A program made the translations under genes and the position numbers. From Bursaphelenchus xylophilus (taxonomy: Eukaryota > Nematoda > Chromadorea > Rhabditida > Aphelenchoididae), in contig CAJFCV020000001.1 of NCBI GenBank assembly GCA_904066235.2, forward strand, positions 9,548,001 to 9,612,000: 64,000 nt of DNA, in the 5' to 3' direction. Shown here piece after piece: positions 46,297 through 57,009 of the stretch (within the stretch, counting starts at the first letter, position 1; every line of letters starts with the position of its first letter). The notes beneath the pieces were generated by a model that was not told the origin of the DNA, ran no database searches, and saw only the letters and a list, made by a program, of their open reading frames with translations.

Positions 46297-47135
46297 CCTA
46301 TGAGACCGTCTTTTTCTAGTTCGATCAGACCTTTTACGCCGACATTTCGTCAAAATCAATAGAGTTTTGAGTTCGCTATCTCTGGTTCAACCTTACTTTA
46401 CCCTCTCCATCCCCAGCAAAGCTATCAAGCCACCTCTCGCCCATAACTCTCCAGATTCCCACATAAATGTCTAAAGTAGTGTTCGGCACGGGTCAAAACA
46501 TCCCGGGATCGTTTTTCTCATAGCGGCCGGAGCCGAAAAGTGGTCGTTTAATGGGCGAGGGGCACACTGATTGGTCGTGCGATGAAAAAAAAAACAGAAA
46601 CGGACCGGGTTTGCTCAATGTGGTTTCAATAACTTTCTGGCCAGGTTTTTCGATCAAGGTGGCCCAGATGTTATCGTAGACCAAGGTGGAAATGGCTATA
46701 GTTTTTGATTATGGTGGGATGATTTTTATTCGACACAACTTTAAACTGATTTTGTTTCTGTTTTCGTCCTATTCGGACTTACCACATACGTATATATACG
46801 TATGTTCAACGCATCCGTAGATTTTCTTATGTCATGGAGACTCCTTGATTTCGAACCCTAATAAACGCTGGTTTTCTTTTTTGATCTGCCCTGTCTACAC
46901 AGCCCATTAGGCTCATTCATCAAAGCGGTTTTTGGCCCTGGGGAAGAAGGAAGCCACGAGACCTCAAACAAAACCTTGAGCTGATTGGCTTCCCCAGTGG
47001 CATATTTCTTCCGCTTTTTCATATCCTAACAGTAGCTGATGCTTAAGACAAATGTTATCCATGCATTTTATAATTCTTTCTTTTGTCGCGGTTTAGTAAC
47101 CACTTTGAGTGCTAATTTTACTCTCAATTTTTAGG

Positions 47136-48635
47136 ATGGACAACTTCAAAGTAGCCCTGGACAACGTTGAAGAATGGCTTCGACGGATGGTTGGGGTATG
47201 CAAATTCGCTCGAACCGCATCGCCCGAGGTCTTTTGCTCGGCGCTGCCAAATCACTGGAGGTCGAATAAAAGTCTTCCTCATCCATTTACTGTCCTTATT
47301 TTGTACCCGGTGCCCGATGGAACAAAAGTCACGGTATCTGCAGGGAATGAAGAAAACTGCAGTCCGGACATCAAGAATAATATTGCCGAAGTGACACAGC
47401 AAATGGCGAGGTTCACGGATCTCCGATTTGTGGGGAAAAGTGGACGTGGTAAGCCGATGTTCGAGACCTTGCAATTTTAACGCTTTTTATTCTCAAAATT
47501 TTAAATTTTTCGAGTCAAATATTCTATGATAACTTTTCCAGGGAAGAACTTCAATTTGAGCCTAACAATTCATACTTCGCCGTTGAAACAAGTCGTTATG
47601 GTGAATAATATTATCAAGGTTACCGTGGATGGTCCCAGAGATTCGAGGAATCCCAATAGGAACTCCATGAGTAAGTTTTAAATGCCTTTCACCATGAACC
47701 TGTTAATTTCACACCCAAAATTTACCATTGACATTAGAGCGTTGCTAAATCTCTCCCTTGCAGATGACCGAAAACGTCCCGGTGGTCCCCTCCATGGTCT
47801 TGGATTTCCCCCGTTCCTCAAGCAGCCCCGTCTTTTTCCTCCATTCATTCCCTCCAATCTCCCGACCATGGTCCCACATTGCTCTACAGTCCCATTTAAC
47901 CCCGCAATCCTTGAATCATTTGCCGCTGCAATGGCTCTGTATGGAGTTCAAAACAATTCGAATGCCATGTTCAACTCGAATCTCAATTTCAAACCGGATC
48001 TGATTAATCAATGGGCCAGATTGGGGCATTTAAGCAACCCTTTGCATGCGCTAAATACCTTAGCCAATGTTCAACAATCCACTGAAAAGAAGGTGATAAA
48101 GCGACAAGAAAGTGTGACACCAACAAGTTCAGCGAGTGATCCCAATGAAAGTGGCGATAAACTGCCAAAGAGCCGAAGAACTCCAGAACTAAAATTGGAG
48201 ACGCAAAAAACAAAGGTGAGTAATAAATGATTACTATATGTATACGTATAATGGTTTACAAAACAAAGTGGCGTCGGGCATGCTCGGGCCAACCCTTGCA
48301 ATACATCATCTTTTAGTACTGCAGGTGTCATGTGCAAAATTTTATTCAATGCGCGTAGTGTTGCGTTAGAGCATACATATACATATTGGTATATATAATA
48401 TATATATCCTATAAATAATATATAATTGTCTTAAAAGATATTTCAGATTTCCGAGAACACCCAAGAAATGATCCACGTGGACGTGGAGACCACGGACGAT
48501 GAATTCAATCTCTCAACTGCCTCAACTACCTCATCATCGCTCAATTCACACTCACCGGACGCTCAAAAGAAAGACTCAAAGAATGCGGCCTCATTATGGA
48601 GACCGTTTTTGGATACGGCTTTGAAATCCACCTGA
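47136..48635 (+). CDS. rnt-1: Runt-domain (RUNX) transcription factor
   Basis: Nuclear DNA-binding protein of the RUNX family, which binds TGYGGT with a CBF-beta partner; the nematode orthologue controls seam-cell proliferation. Exons are 47136-47448, 47542-47670, 47764-48215 and 48447-48635, giving 360 aa. The runt domain spans about residues 25-147: SPEVFCSALPNHWRSNKSLP, VPDGTKVTVSAGNEEN, ARFTDLRFVGKSGRGK and IKVTVDGPRDSR. The Arg and Lys of WRSNK and the Lys, Thr, Asp and Arg residues of the last motif match the DNA contacts known for human RUNX1; the redox-sensitive Cys after W-R is Ser. The C-terminal half is Ser/Pro/Asn-rich. LWRPF at 348-352 is the Groucho-binding motif (VWRPY in flies and vertebrates), followed by eight extra residues. 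The ATG follows a TTTTTAG acceptor (AG|GATGG), suggesting trans-splicing or a 5' UTR exon. Intron 3 has a TA-rich microsatellite (48369-48428). Confidence 0.95.
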
Positions 48636-48892
48636 GATTACCTTATATTATATTATACATGATATCAGCCTTTACGAAAACAGATTGTTACAAAGTATTT
48701 ACGTTAAAACACCCAAGATAAACTGAGATTATATTACTGTATATTACTGGTAAATAAACAAGACCTTGTTTTCTTAGAATAAAGTTTTATTACTGTAACA
48801 AGTAACAACCAAAACAAAACTAATATCACAAGTTCTAGCGTAGATTTGAGCCTATTTAATGACAATAAACTTCTTATTTATGCTCATTTGAA

Positions 48893-50319
48893 TTAAGAAC
48901 GTCTCATTTGTGTGTAGTACAAACACCCGCATATCAGAATCGCTGCCTCGCTGAGAACAACCATGTAGAATGTAAAGTTGTCGGCACTGAGACTCAACCA
49001 TCCACCGTAATCGAATTGGACTCGATCGAAGATCCCCAATTGGACATCCATCGTCCCCATGAGCACATCCACGTGACTGAGCTTGTTTACCTGAAAAATT
49101 GATCCATAGAAGAGCTGTCGAGACAATCAACAATCTATATGACCGGGAAGCTTTTACAAAAGCCGTTCTCTACAGTAAACGTGTTCATGCCATAAATTGC
49201 TAAAAAGTTATCGGATTTTCATCATATTTTGATCTAAAATGCTACAAAACGCAAGGCAAAAATGCTGTACAAATTCGACCACGAAGATAACTTACCCGTA
49301 TGATCTCAGCTCCCGCGAATTGACTGGCAAATCGGCCACAAACCCGGATTCCAACCATTTCATCGGCCGTTGTCTCAATTATCACTGGCCGCTTGCCTTC
49401 GTAGTGTTTCCTGGAAAAGGAAAAAACGGAATAGTGTTTGAAATCTGTATTTTACATTCATTATATCATTAAATAAAAGCCAGAACTCACACTGAATTTA
49501 TATCCTGCAGAAACCGGCTGCCGCATTTCATCCCGGTCAACATATTACAAGCCAACAGCGTTTTATCATTCACATTCTCGCAGAATAAAGCGCCCTGTTG
49601 GACGCCAGCCACACTCAAATAAACATCGATATGTTGGGTTAAGGGGGGACCCAGATCGAAATCTTTGTCCACACATTTCCCGCCTAGAATTGCTTTTCGA
49701 GTCAACGCTCCGCTGTAGGAAAAGGCCAAGATGTGAACAATCCTGGTGTTTGTGTATAACATGACGGCCTTGATGAGTTGACGAAACTGAAAAGAATTGA
49801 ATGATTGGGAAAGAAAACGATGACTAAAACTTTATTAGTTTTGTTGCAAAGAACACAGTAAGATTTACTGGAATATTAGGTCAACTTACCGACTCAACAT
49901 ACTCGCATTTATACCCGGGTTGGTACAATCTCCCCTTCTGGAGCTCCCCAACCGTCGTCCCGTACATCTCCGCATCTGTATAATTATTTTCTCGGAAGAA
50001 ATTCACGATTGGAGCAAAGAAATCGGCCGTGCATTGCCAACATGGGGCGAAAATGATCGGGGTTTTCCTGAAATGAATTAAAATATTTCACAACTCCTAA
50101 AATAAAGTTTTACCGAGTCCTCTCGCCTCCCACGTGGCTTCCCCCTCCGAAAGAGGGGTCCCAGCCTGTGGCGACGAGATCTTCCCGAGTCAGTCGTTGC
50201 TCCCACGCGCTTCCAAATCGCAGTTTGAGGAATTCCCGGAATAGTGGAGCGAAAAGCGCCTCCACCACGGTCAAGTCCAGCAATAACAAACAACTCAAGA
50301 TCGCATTCCCAATGTGCAT
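48893..50319 (-). CDS. Class 2 lipase (LIPS-type) with non-canonical catalytic motifs
   Basis: Exons on the minus strand are 50319-50114, 50067-49890, 49786-49491, 49410-49296 and 49090-48893, giving 330 aa. Residues 1-21 (MHIGNAILSCLLLLDLTVVE) are a signal peptide. The mature part follows the Lipase class 2 fold order: GWDPSFGGG, TPIIFAP, YTDAEMYGTTVGE, YTNTRIVHILAFSYSGALTR, KAILGGKC, LGPPLTQHID, VAGVQQGALFC, CNMLTGMKCGSRFLQDIN, and YEGKRPVIIETTADEMVG. A hydrophobic segment near the C-terminus (MVVLSEAAILICGCLYY) could be a membrane or GPI anchor. The family's H-G after F-V is P-C, and the nucleophile elbow reads F-S-Y-S-G, so catalysis is uncertain. Presumed extracellular acylglycerol hydrolase or a binding-only derivative. 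It is convergent with the Runx gene, 257 bp apart. Confidence 0.85.
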
Positions 50320-53300
50320 GTGTCTGAAAAGGAAATTGTGTCCAATTTAAAAGTTTTTTTTAGTGTGGAGGTGAAATGGCTATATTTAAAATCGGGGAAA
50401 CTACGTAAATTGGCATGTGATTCAACTCTTAAGGTAAACAATTGTTTTATGGCCAACAACTAACAATAAGGTAACACCTTATTGAATAAGGAAATTTATG
50501 AGTTTTTTTTTGGAATTTTGGCAATTATAAGACGCCACAAATCAAATTTCAAAACAACAAAGTCAACCAAATTCTGTCAATATTGGCGAGCAAAGTCTTT
50601 AATGGGAAAACGGCAACATTAAACGTCATGAAACTCTTGAAATCCCCTCAGAATTTGAAGTAAAACCCCGCGAAAAAGGCGTCCCCATCTCCGCAGAACG
50701 GGCGAAAATCCAAAACTATGAAGAATTAGGAAAAGAACAAACAAAAAAAGTTGAACGGCCTAAATTTCACGTCCCTAATTTGACTTCCATTGAAATTCGA
50801 TGCCATTTGTCACTGGAAGCCGGGAAATGGAAAAAAACAAAAAGAAATTAGGACGGGATGTCAGGGATGATCAAAAAAGAAGGCATGGGCTAATCAAAAC
50901 GTCTGAGCTCGAACGAATTGGAGTGGAATGGATGTTGAGATTGTTTATAGAGCTAAGATGAAGCTGATCTTTCATGCGATTATCGTTTTTTCTCTCAAAA
51001 ATAAAAAATCTTTTACGTAAGCAATCCAAATTAACTTGAAAAGTTTGTATGGATTAGAATTGGCCGCAAATCAAACATTGAAAATTTCAGCTGCGGTTTA
51101 CAAAGCTGTCTTTGTAGAGACGTGCCACGTTGTAAATTTGGGTTTCTTTTTAAATTTTGTAACCCTTACTGAACAACTTCCCCTTACTGAAGTTTTTTTC
51201 CCAATCCGCACCCTCTTTGTGTCAATTCTTAAATTACAAACTCAGGTCAACGCCCACAGACCATGAAACTACAATACTTCCCCTTTTTTACTAACATATT
51301 GGGTACAATCCATAACAAGCTTCCTTCTCGTTGCTATAATCTTTGTTGTTTTCGGAAACCCCAGCTTATGAATGGCATTTGAAAGCCCGGAACTCACTCC
51401 AAAGTCGCATTTAGAGTATTCATGGAACGTTCGGAATATTTGAAGAGTCTCAAAAAGTTCGAAGTGTTCGTGACAATGAGTACAGTAAAAAATTCATTAG
51501 GGAAAAAGTTAACAATTTTGAATTTCCTTGTGTTTGATAACCCGCACAAGATAAAATAAACCGGAGATTGCTTAAAATCACATTTAAATTAAGGGAATTG
51601 GAATAAAATTAGAAAACAATTGAAGGAAAGTAACCAATATAACAACAGCTCATGATGAATTTTCCACCCGCTCCAGAGTTAAGCCAGTTTTTTAAATTGG
51701 TTTAACAAATAAGGTGCACTAATCCTCCTCGTTGTGGTGGAGCAAAAACAAACTTAAAACCCCGCGACTCCCAGAAAACCGGCCATTTCCGAAATCTCAA
51801 CTGAAAATGGGAAGAGAGCCTCCCCCTTCTTCAAGACAACGTATTAAAAATTTTTAGCCGAAAAGTATCAATGACGAGAGATGAGATAAGGCGGGCGAGT
51901 AAGTAGTAATATGAGTACAATGGGGATATTTTTAGAAAGCGCGTAATGAGTAAAGCGAAAATAGAAGTGGGGGAGGTTAATAGACTAAGGAAAGTTTTAC
52001 TGTATGTCTACAAGGGACGTGTGGCTTAAGAATTAAATAAACACAGGTCAAAATTTTGAAAATTATATCCGGCAAATGTGTTATTCCCAGTCCCCACTTT
52101 CTACATCTGGCTGAGATTTTTTTTCTCTAAATTGCCATAAGTTCGCCATTTTCTTTTACGATATTACATTTCAGGCTCAATTATTATAGTAATGGGGGCA
52201 ACAACGTTACAACGAAAAATCAATTTTTGTGATGCGGAAATGGACAAGTTATTATTAACAAATGAGTTTTTCGTCTATCCACCTCTCTCATTTCGTGTGA
52301 TCTCTCGCAAAAAGACCGTTGAATATATGCTCAGAAACGCGAGCCAACACTTTCAAGAAAAAAATTTATCGACAGCATAGTACCCACATGCAAAAATTTA
52401 ATCGAATAGGAGCCCGAACTTATATCAGATTACGTGCTTTTTATGCAGGTCAACCATTCGTCCGGATACCATGACGGATATCTTTTTTCTAGACAAAATT
52501 TGCCCTAAAAACATGCGAATGTCCGCACTTCAGAAAAGGAATCCCAAAATTGGTTTTTCGGAACAGACCCTTAGGGTTTTGGTTAAGGGAACGAACTCTT
52601 TCGATAAATTACAAACAAACAAATCACAATTACTTAAAGATGAGCTCAAAACACTTAGTGATTGAAGATTGCCAATCTTTGTGTCATCATAGGCTTCAAT
52701 GCGAATTAATTATACTGTAATCCGATGATTACTAATAGCTGAAACCCTTTAATTCCAGTAAATGCAATAATAAATCGGCAGTTTCCTATGAGAAAAAGAA
52801 ACAAAACAAAAACAATCTTGTTTTGTCACATTGCTGTTGACACGTAGGAAATCTCAAATCCATTATGTTTTCTCTTTATATATTCGCAGTCATAACAGCA
52901 GAGGTCCATAACAAACCCAATTAAAGATCGGCGGACTTCCTATCAGTCGAAGTGCGACCTTCCGGCTTCATTTATAGGGTCCAACTTGGGTGCACTCAGA
53001 GCAAAGTGAAGGCTAAGTTCCCAGTGTTTCCGAAAACCTCCAATTTCCACGAAAAGGTTGCAAAAATTGTTTCAGGATTTTTGGGTTCTTGGGGTCCTTC
53101 AATAGGCATTAAATTATAAAAAGATATGGAAATATTTAGTATGTAATATTATATATTGAGTAACATGGCAAGTTAAACAAGTAAGCTAAATGATTTTAAT
53201 TGCAGCAAAAGCACCTGGCAACCTCTAGCTGGGTAAAAGAATTGTCAACTTGAATAGACCACAGTACGAACCGTTGTTTCTTCTACATATAGCCATCCAT

Positions 53301-54363
53301 TACGCCTATTTAAAAATAATAAAACCTAATAAAACAGAGGACATCCCCCAGCTGTCCGCACCGTGCGGCTTTCGTCTCTTCCAAATTCAGAGCCATTGGC
53401 ACTTCATGGCACCCTTAAACGCATAAATTAGCATAAAACGGGGACATGATGACATTGTTGAAGATATGTTTACAACATTTGTCACAATATGACACCCTTG
53501 ACAAAATCGATATCCAGAGCAAATAAAAACAAAAGCTGTTAACTTAGCCAACAATAATCAAGAACTAAAAGTAACCTCAGCAAAAATAAGAAATTCAGTG
53601 TGCGGCAGACGAAGCGTTGATTTAGAGTGGGAAGGTTATGATTAAGAGGATTTGGGGGGTGACAGCTGTGGGAAAATAGACGTCACAAACGCGGGAGGTG
53701 CCAATAAATGTGACAAAACAGAGGCTTCCGCTGACACTGTTAAAAAAACTCAAATGTTTTGATTACAAAACAGTTATACGTTTTTTCTTTCTTTAGATAC
53801 GAACTCTATGAAACACAAAAAATATCGAGTTTCCAAATCGTAAACAGCTTTTTTGAAGCCTCCCACAGATTTGGTAAATCACGTAAAGCAGCAGCGAAAA
53901 CAGGGAAAGCAGAAAGTTTGTGGGAGATTAAACATTTTATCTATCTGGTTGGGGGCTTAATTGTTTGGACAGCTTTGGGAATGTCGCATGTTGAGGACAA
54001 ATTGGAAACCCTCAGGAGGAAATGGAACAAATTGAAAGAGGAAAATGTTTTGGTAAACACGGCACGTCACAACTTCTTTGGAACATTTGGCTTTTAGTGA
54101 ATGTAAACTGGTTTTTCTCGTTCAAAAAAAAAGTTTAATTGCATTTTAAGCCGATACACAAATGCTTCATGTTAATTTCACCGTCTAAGCAAACTTCCAG
54201 GGTCGTTAAACGGACTTGCACCCGAGTCACTCGACGTGTGTGGCATGTCGTATTAGACCAGACACGTTCTCTCTATTCTTTTTCGGAGACTTACAGAAAA
54301 ATCTTTAGGAAACACGCCAAAAATCCCCGGAAATGGCATAAAAATTTTTTGGGAAACAGTTGC
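50320..54363. other. 4-kb gene-poor region
   Basis: AT-rich, with scattered short open frames (51036, 52192, 52471) lacking splice context or recognisable motifs. The only weak candidate is the frame noted separately at 53798-54097. No RNA gene is recognised. Confidence 0.45.
53798..54097 (+). CDS. Possible terminal exon of a small membrane/coiled-coil protein (weak)
   Basis: A CTTTCTTTAG acceptor at 53788-53797 opens a frame of about 99 codons ending at TAG 54095. It encodes a basic stretch (FGKSRKAAAKTGKAE), one candidate membrane segment (HFIYLVGGLIVWTALGM) and an amphipathic, charged segment (VEDKLETLRRKWNKLKEEN) that could form a coiled coil. No upstream exon or homologue is recognised. 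Either the 3' exon of an unidentified gene or a chance frame. Confidence 0.22.
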   Translation, partial: YELYETQKISSFQIVNSFFEASHRFGKSRKAAAKTGKAESLWEIKHFIYLVGGLIVWTALGMSHVEDKLETLRRKWNKLKEENVLVNTARHNFFGTFGF

Positions 54364-55240
54364 CGACTGACGAGGGAATGGTCTGAACTTCCCCCGGCGT
54401 TTGGGAAAATGACTAGTACAGGTGGATAGAGCAGGTCAACTTTGGTAAAAAGAGCCATTTTCCAGCTGCGGAATAAGCCCGGCCGACGAGTAAAATCGAC
54501 CGAAAGTTCCACAAAAATTTCCTCTCTCACTTCCCTCGGAAAAGAAGAGCAGTGTCCGGTGGTTCGGTTAGCCGAGTGGATAGAGCATCCGCTCGATATT
54601 CTTTTGGGGGTTGGTTCGATTCCGGGGCCTCGCGAAGGACCGTGATAAGGCTTTGGTGAGCAAGATCAAACTCTAACAACCCAAAAAAAACATTTTGCCA
54701 TTTTCATACGTTTTTTAGGGGCATTATACCAAAACGATAATTGTCAAAAAATGAACTTTTTGGGTTCTTCCAAACTTTCAAAGCGAACGAACGTCGAAGT
54801 TATACTCGTTTGATAGAAAACGGTATGTCTATGTTTTTGAAACGCTCTGTACCCCCACTTCGTTATTGTTAAAAATTTTTTACATAACCTATAAAACGTA
54901 TAAAAAAGGAAAAAAAATTTTTTGGGTTGTTAGAGTTTGATCTTGCTCATCAAGGCCATATCACGGCCCTTCGCGAGACCCCGGAATCGAACCAACCCCC
55001 AAAAGAATATCGAGCGGATGCTTTATCCACTCGGCTAACCGAACCACTGGACACCGCTCTTCTTTTCCGAGGGAAGAGAAAGAGAAATTTTGTGGAACTT
55101 TCGGTCGATTTTTCTCGTCGGCCGGGCTTATTCCGCAGCTGGAAAATGGCTCTTTTTACCAAAGTTGACCTGCTCTATCCACCTGTACTAGTCATTTTCC
55201 CAAACGCTGGGGGAAGTTCAGACCATTCCCTCGTGAGTTG
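54364..55240. mobile_element. 0.88-kb palindromic element with tRNA-like box A/B in each arm
   Basis: Left arm about 54364-54725 and right arm about 54885-55240 are inverted copies (outer block GACGAGGGAATGGTCTGAAC; inner TAACAACCCAAAAAA). Each carries box A TAGCCGAGTGG (54569-54579; inverted 55028-55038) and box B GGTTCGATTCC (54613-54623; inverted 54983-54993), separated as in a tRNA, with poor stems elsewhere. The spacer of about 160 bp is AT-rich. The sequence differs from the 22674 element, so these are separate families sharing a design. Open frames inside the arms are by-products. Confidence 0.82.
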
Positions 55241-55337
55241 GTTCAGATCTTTAATAAAACTCACTGTATGTTTATTTTATAATTTGTAAGCGAAAACCAC
55301 TTTAATTATTCATAAAAGTATAAATTAAGAGAAATGT

Positions 55338-56625
55338 TTACATATCTTCTACAAATATTGTTTGCGGAGCTGAGCTGACTCTCTTCTCCTTAGAGACTTT
55401 CACAACCCTTTTGAAATGAACAACAACGTATTGGCGGTAGGGCTTGATGAATATCAAGATTATGCAGCAATCGAATGGTGAATGAAGAAGGTAGAATAAG
55501 AATGAAATCACCGAGACAGTCGGTCCATTTCGAAAGCCAAACACCGTCGGAGTGAAGAAGAAGATCCCCGGGATGATCAGAAAGATTATTAATCCAATGC
55601 TTTGTGCCACGAGGGATTGGAAAAGCATAATTTGAACCCGATAAGTGGCTGCTGAGACCATGTTCCGGCCTCTGCGGACATAGTAATGCGTGTAGAGGTT
55701 GGCTCCTGTCACCAAAAACGGAGTGGCGAAGATGAAATAGGTGGCTATCATCAGCTGATCCTCTACAGTTTCCCCTTTCCCAAAACACACGGCATTGGGA
55801 TGTTCGATGAAGAATTGAGCCAGGAAGGGATCACGGCTGGAAAGATACGCCCTTTCCTCTTTCTGATCCGGGATCTCGAGGACAACTGGAGTCTGAAATT
55901 ATGTTCGTAATTTGTCCTTTAAACAAGTTTGAAGTAAACTGCAACTCACCACGATGACTGCTGTGAGAACGATGAATACAATTATTAGAACAGTGACTTG
56001 GAAAAGTAGCGAGTGCTTTGTGAAATTTATATACCAGAAGATTGAATCCAGCGGCGTTGCTTTCAAGAAACGGTATACAATCTGATAGGCCGTCCCAAAG
56101 ATCCTCCCAAACAAAGTGATTACTGCTACTAGAGCGTAGATTGAGAGAGTCGTTGTGTCTGCGTCCGCCAAGGTTGAGACTGAATAGAAACAAGGGACGG
56201 GGAAGAGGACGACAAACCCGAGAAAAGTGGCCATAAAGTCGAAGAGATATGCCCTGAAAAATGTTGTGGAATTATGCAATCAGGGCGGTTAGAGGCCAAA
56301 GCAGTATGAAAACTTCTTTTCGTATAATTTCTGCCGATTTTTCCTTGATATTTATAATAATTCAGCTCACCAAAAGAGTTCATGGAGAATATAATATTTG
56401 TAGATGGATAACGGCTTTGTCGAACCTGAAATAATCCTCTATCATATCGCTCGTCCAATAACTTTATTCATACTTCAAAGCTACTTAAATCTTACCTTTG
56501 ATGATTACAAACACAGTAACTGAAACAAAAATGGTCGAGATGACAAAAACCGATCGCTCCCAGATACCGTAAAATACGATCAATTCGTCTGACGGGAGCT
56601 CAGATTGGTTCAAAAACACCCCCAT
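55338..56625 (-). CDS. SR17: Srh-like 7TM chemoreceptor, Glu-less subgroup
   Basis: Minus-strand exons are 56625-56496, 56425-56371, 56253-55950 and 55892-55338, giving 347 aa. Starts MGVFLNQSELPSDEL. Exon 2 is PLSIYKYYILHELFW. Loop 1 reads LFPVPCFYSVSTLADADTTT, with Ser for the usual Gly after Cys-x-Tyr. The TM3 motif is AYQIVYRFLK: the Glu is Val while the Arg stays. Loop 2 has IPDQKEERAY, HPNAVCF and GKGETVEDQ; TM6 enters YRVQIMLFQSLVAQS; TM7 is HSPFDCCIILIFIKPYRQ. It lies about 14 kb from the plus-strand array, on the other strand, in tandem with SR18 and closely related to it. Confidence 0.9.
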
Positions 56626-57009
56626 CCAGAATGCCAGACATAAACGTTAGAAAAATATGTCAGGATTGAAGTGCAACAGGTGGAAATGTTAATTTTATAG
56701 ACCAGAAACTTTACGCAACATGAATGGGACTTCTCTTTAACACACTTCATTGTGAAAAAACGGAGATTGGATATGTTTGTTGAAATCAGATTACGTAACT
56801 TCAATTATAGTCTAGGATGCTCGCAAGACATCATGTTTCTTTTTTTTATGGACGAAAGCAAGGTGGTGAGGTTCTAGCAATTTCAAAATGCTGCTGAGAC
56901 ATAACTCATTGTCAGTGGTCAGTTTGATCCATGGTTGTTGCTGCATGTGTTTTTGTAGGCTTTGCCCAAAAAAATCCAAAATCTTTAACATTCCATCAAA
57001 CATTTTTAT
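56626..57009. other. Spacer SR17-SR18
   Basis: Non-coding; contains the presumed SR17 promoter. No repeat recognised. Confidence 0.4.

Larger units (their letters stand above)
41400..47135. other. 5.7-kb gene-free region upstream of the Runx gene
   Basis: Open frames here (for example minus strand 41817-42095, plus strand 43233-43562) show no family resemblance, no splice context and biased composition. Locally GC-rich islands (about 41540-41660, 42440-42620, 43230-43520 and 44120-44370) alternate with AT-rich DNA, as expected of cis-regulatory DNA of a developmental transcription factor. One MITE-like element lies at 46111-46296. I cannot exclude 5' non-coding exons of the Runx gene. Confidence 0.5.

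Noticed and set aside
46619..46786. Runx-site-like TGTGGT motifs upstream of the Runx gene (autoregulation)
   Set aside because: Only two copies (46619-46625 and, inverted, near 46780), within chance expectation for a 6-mer.
54560..54645. tRNA gene in the second palindromic element
   Set aside because: Box A/B present but the T-stem and acceptor stem do not pair properly; it is repeated in inverted form as part of the element.
54927..55289. 120-codon plus-strand frame
   Set aside because: It runs through one arm of the palindromic element, and the inverted arm gives a similar broken frame on the other strand.
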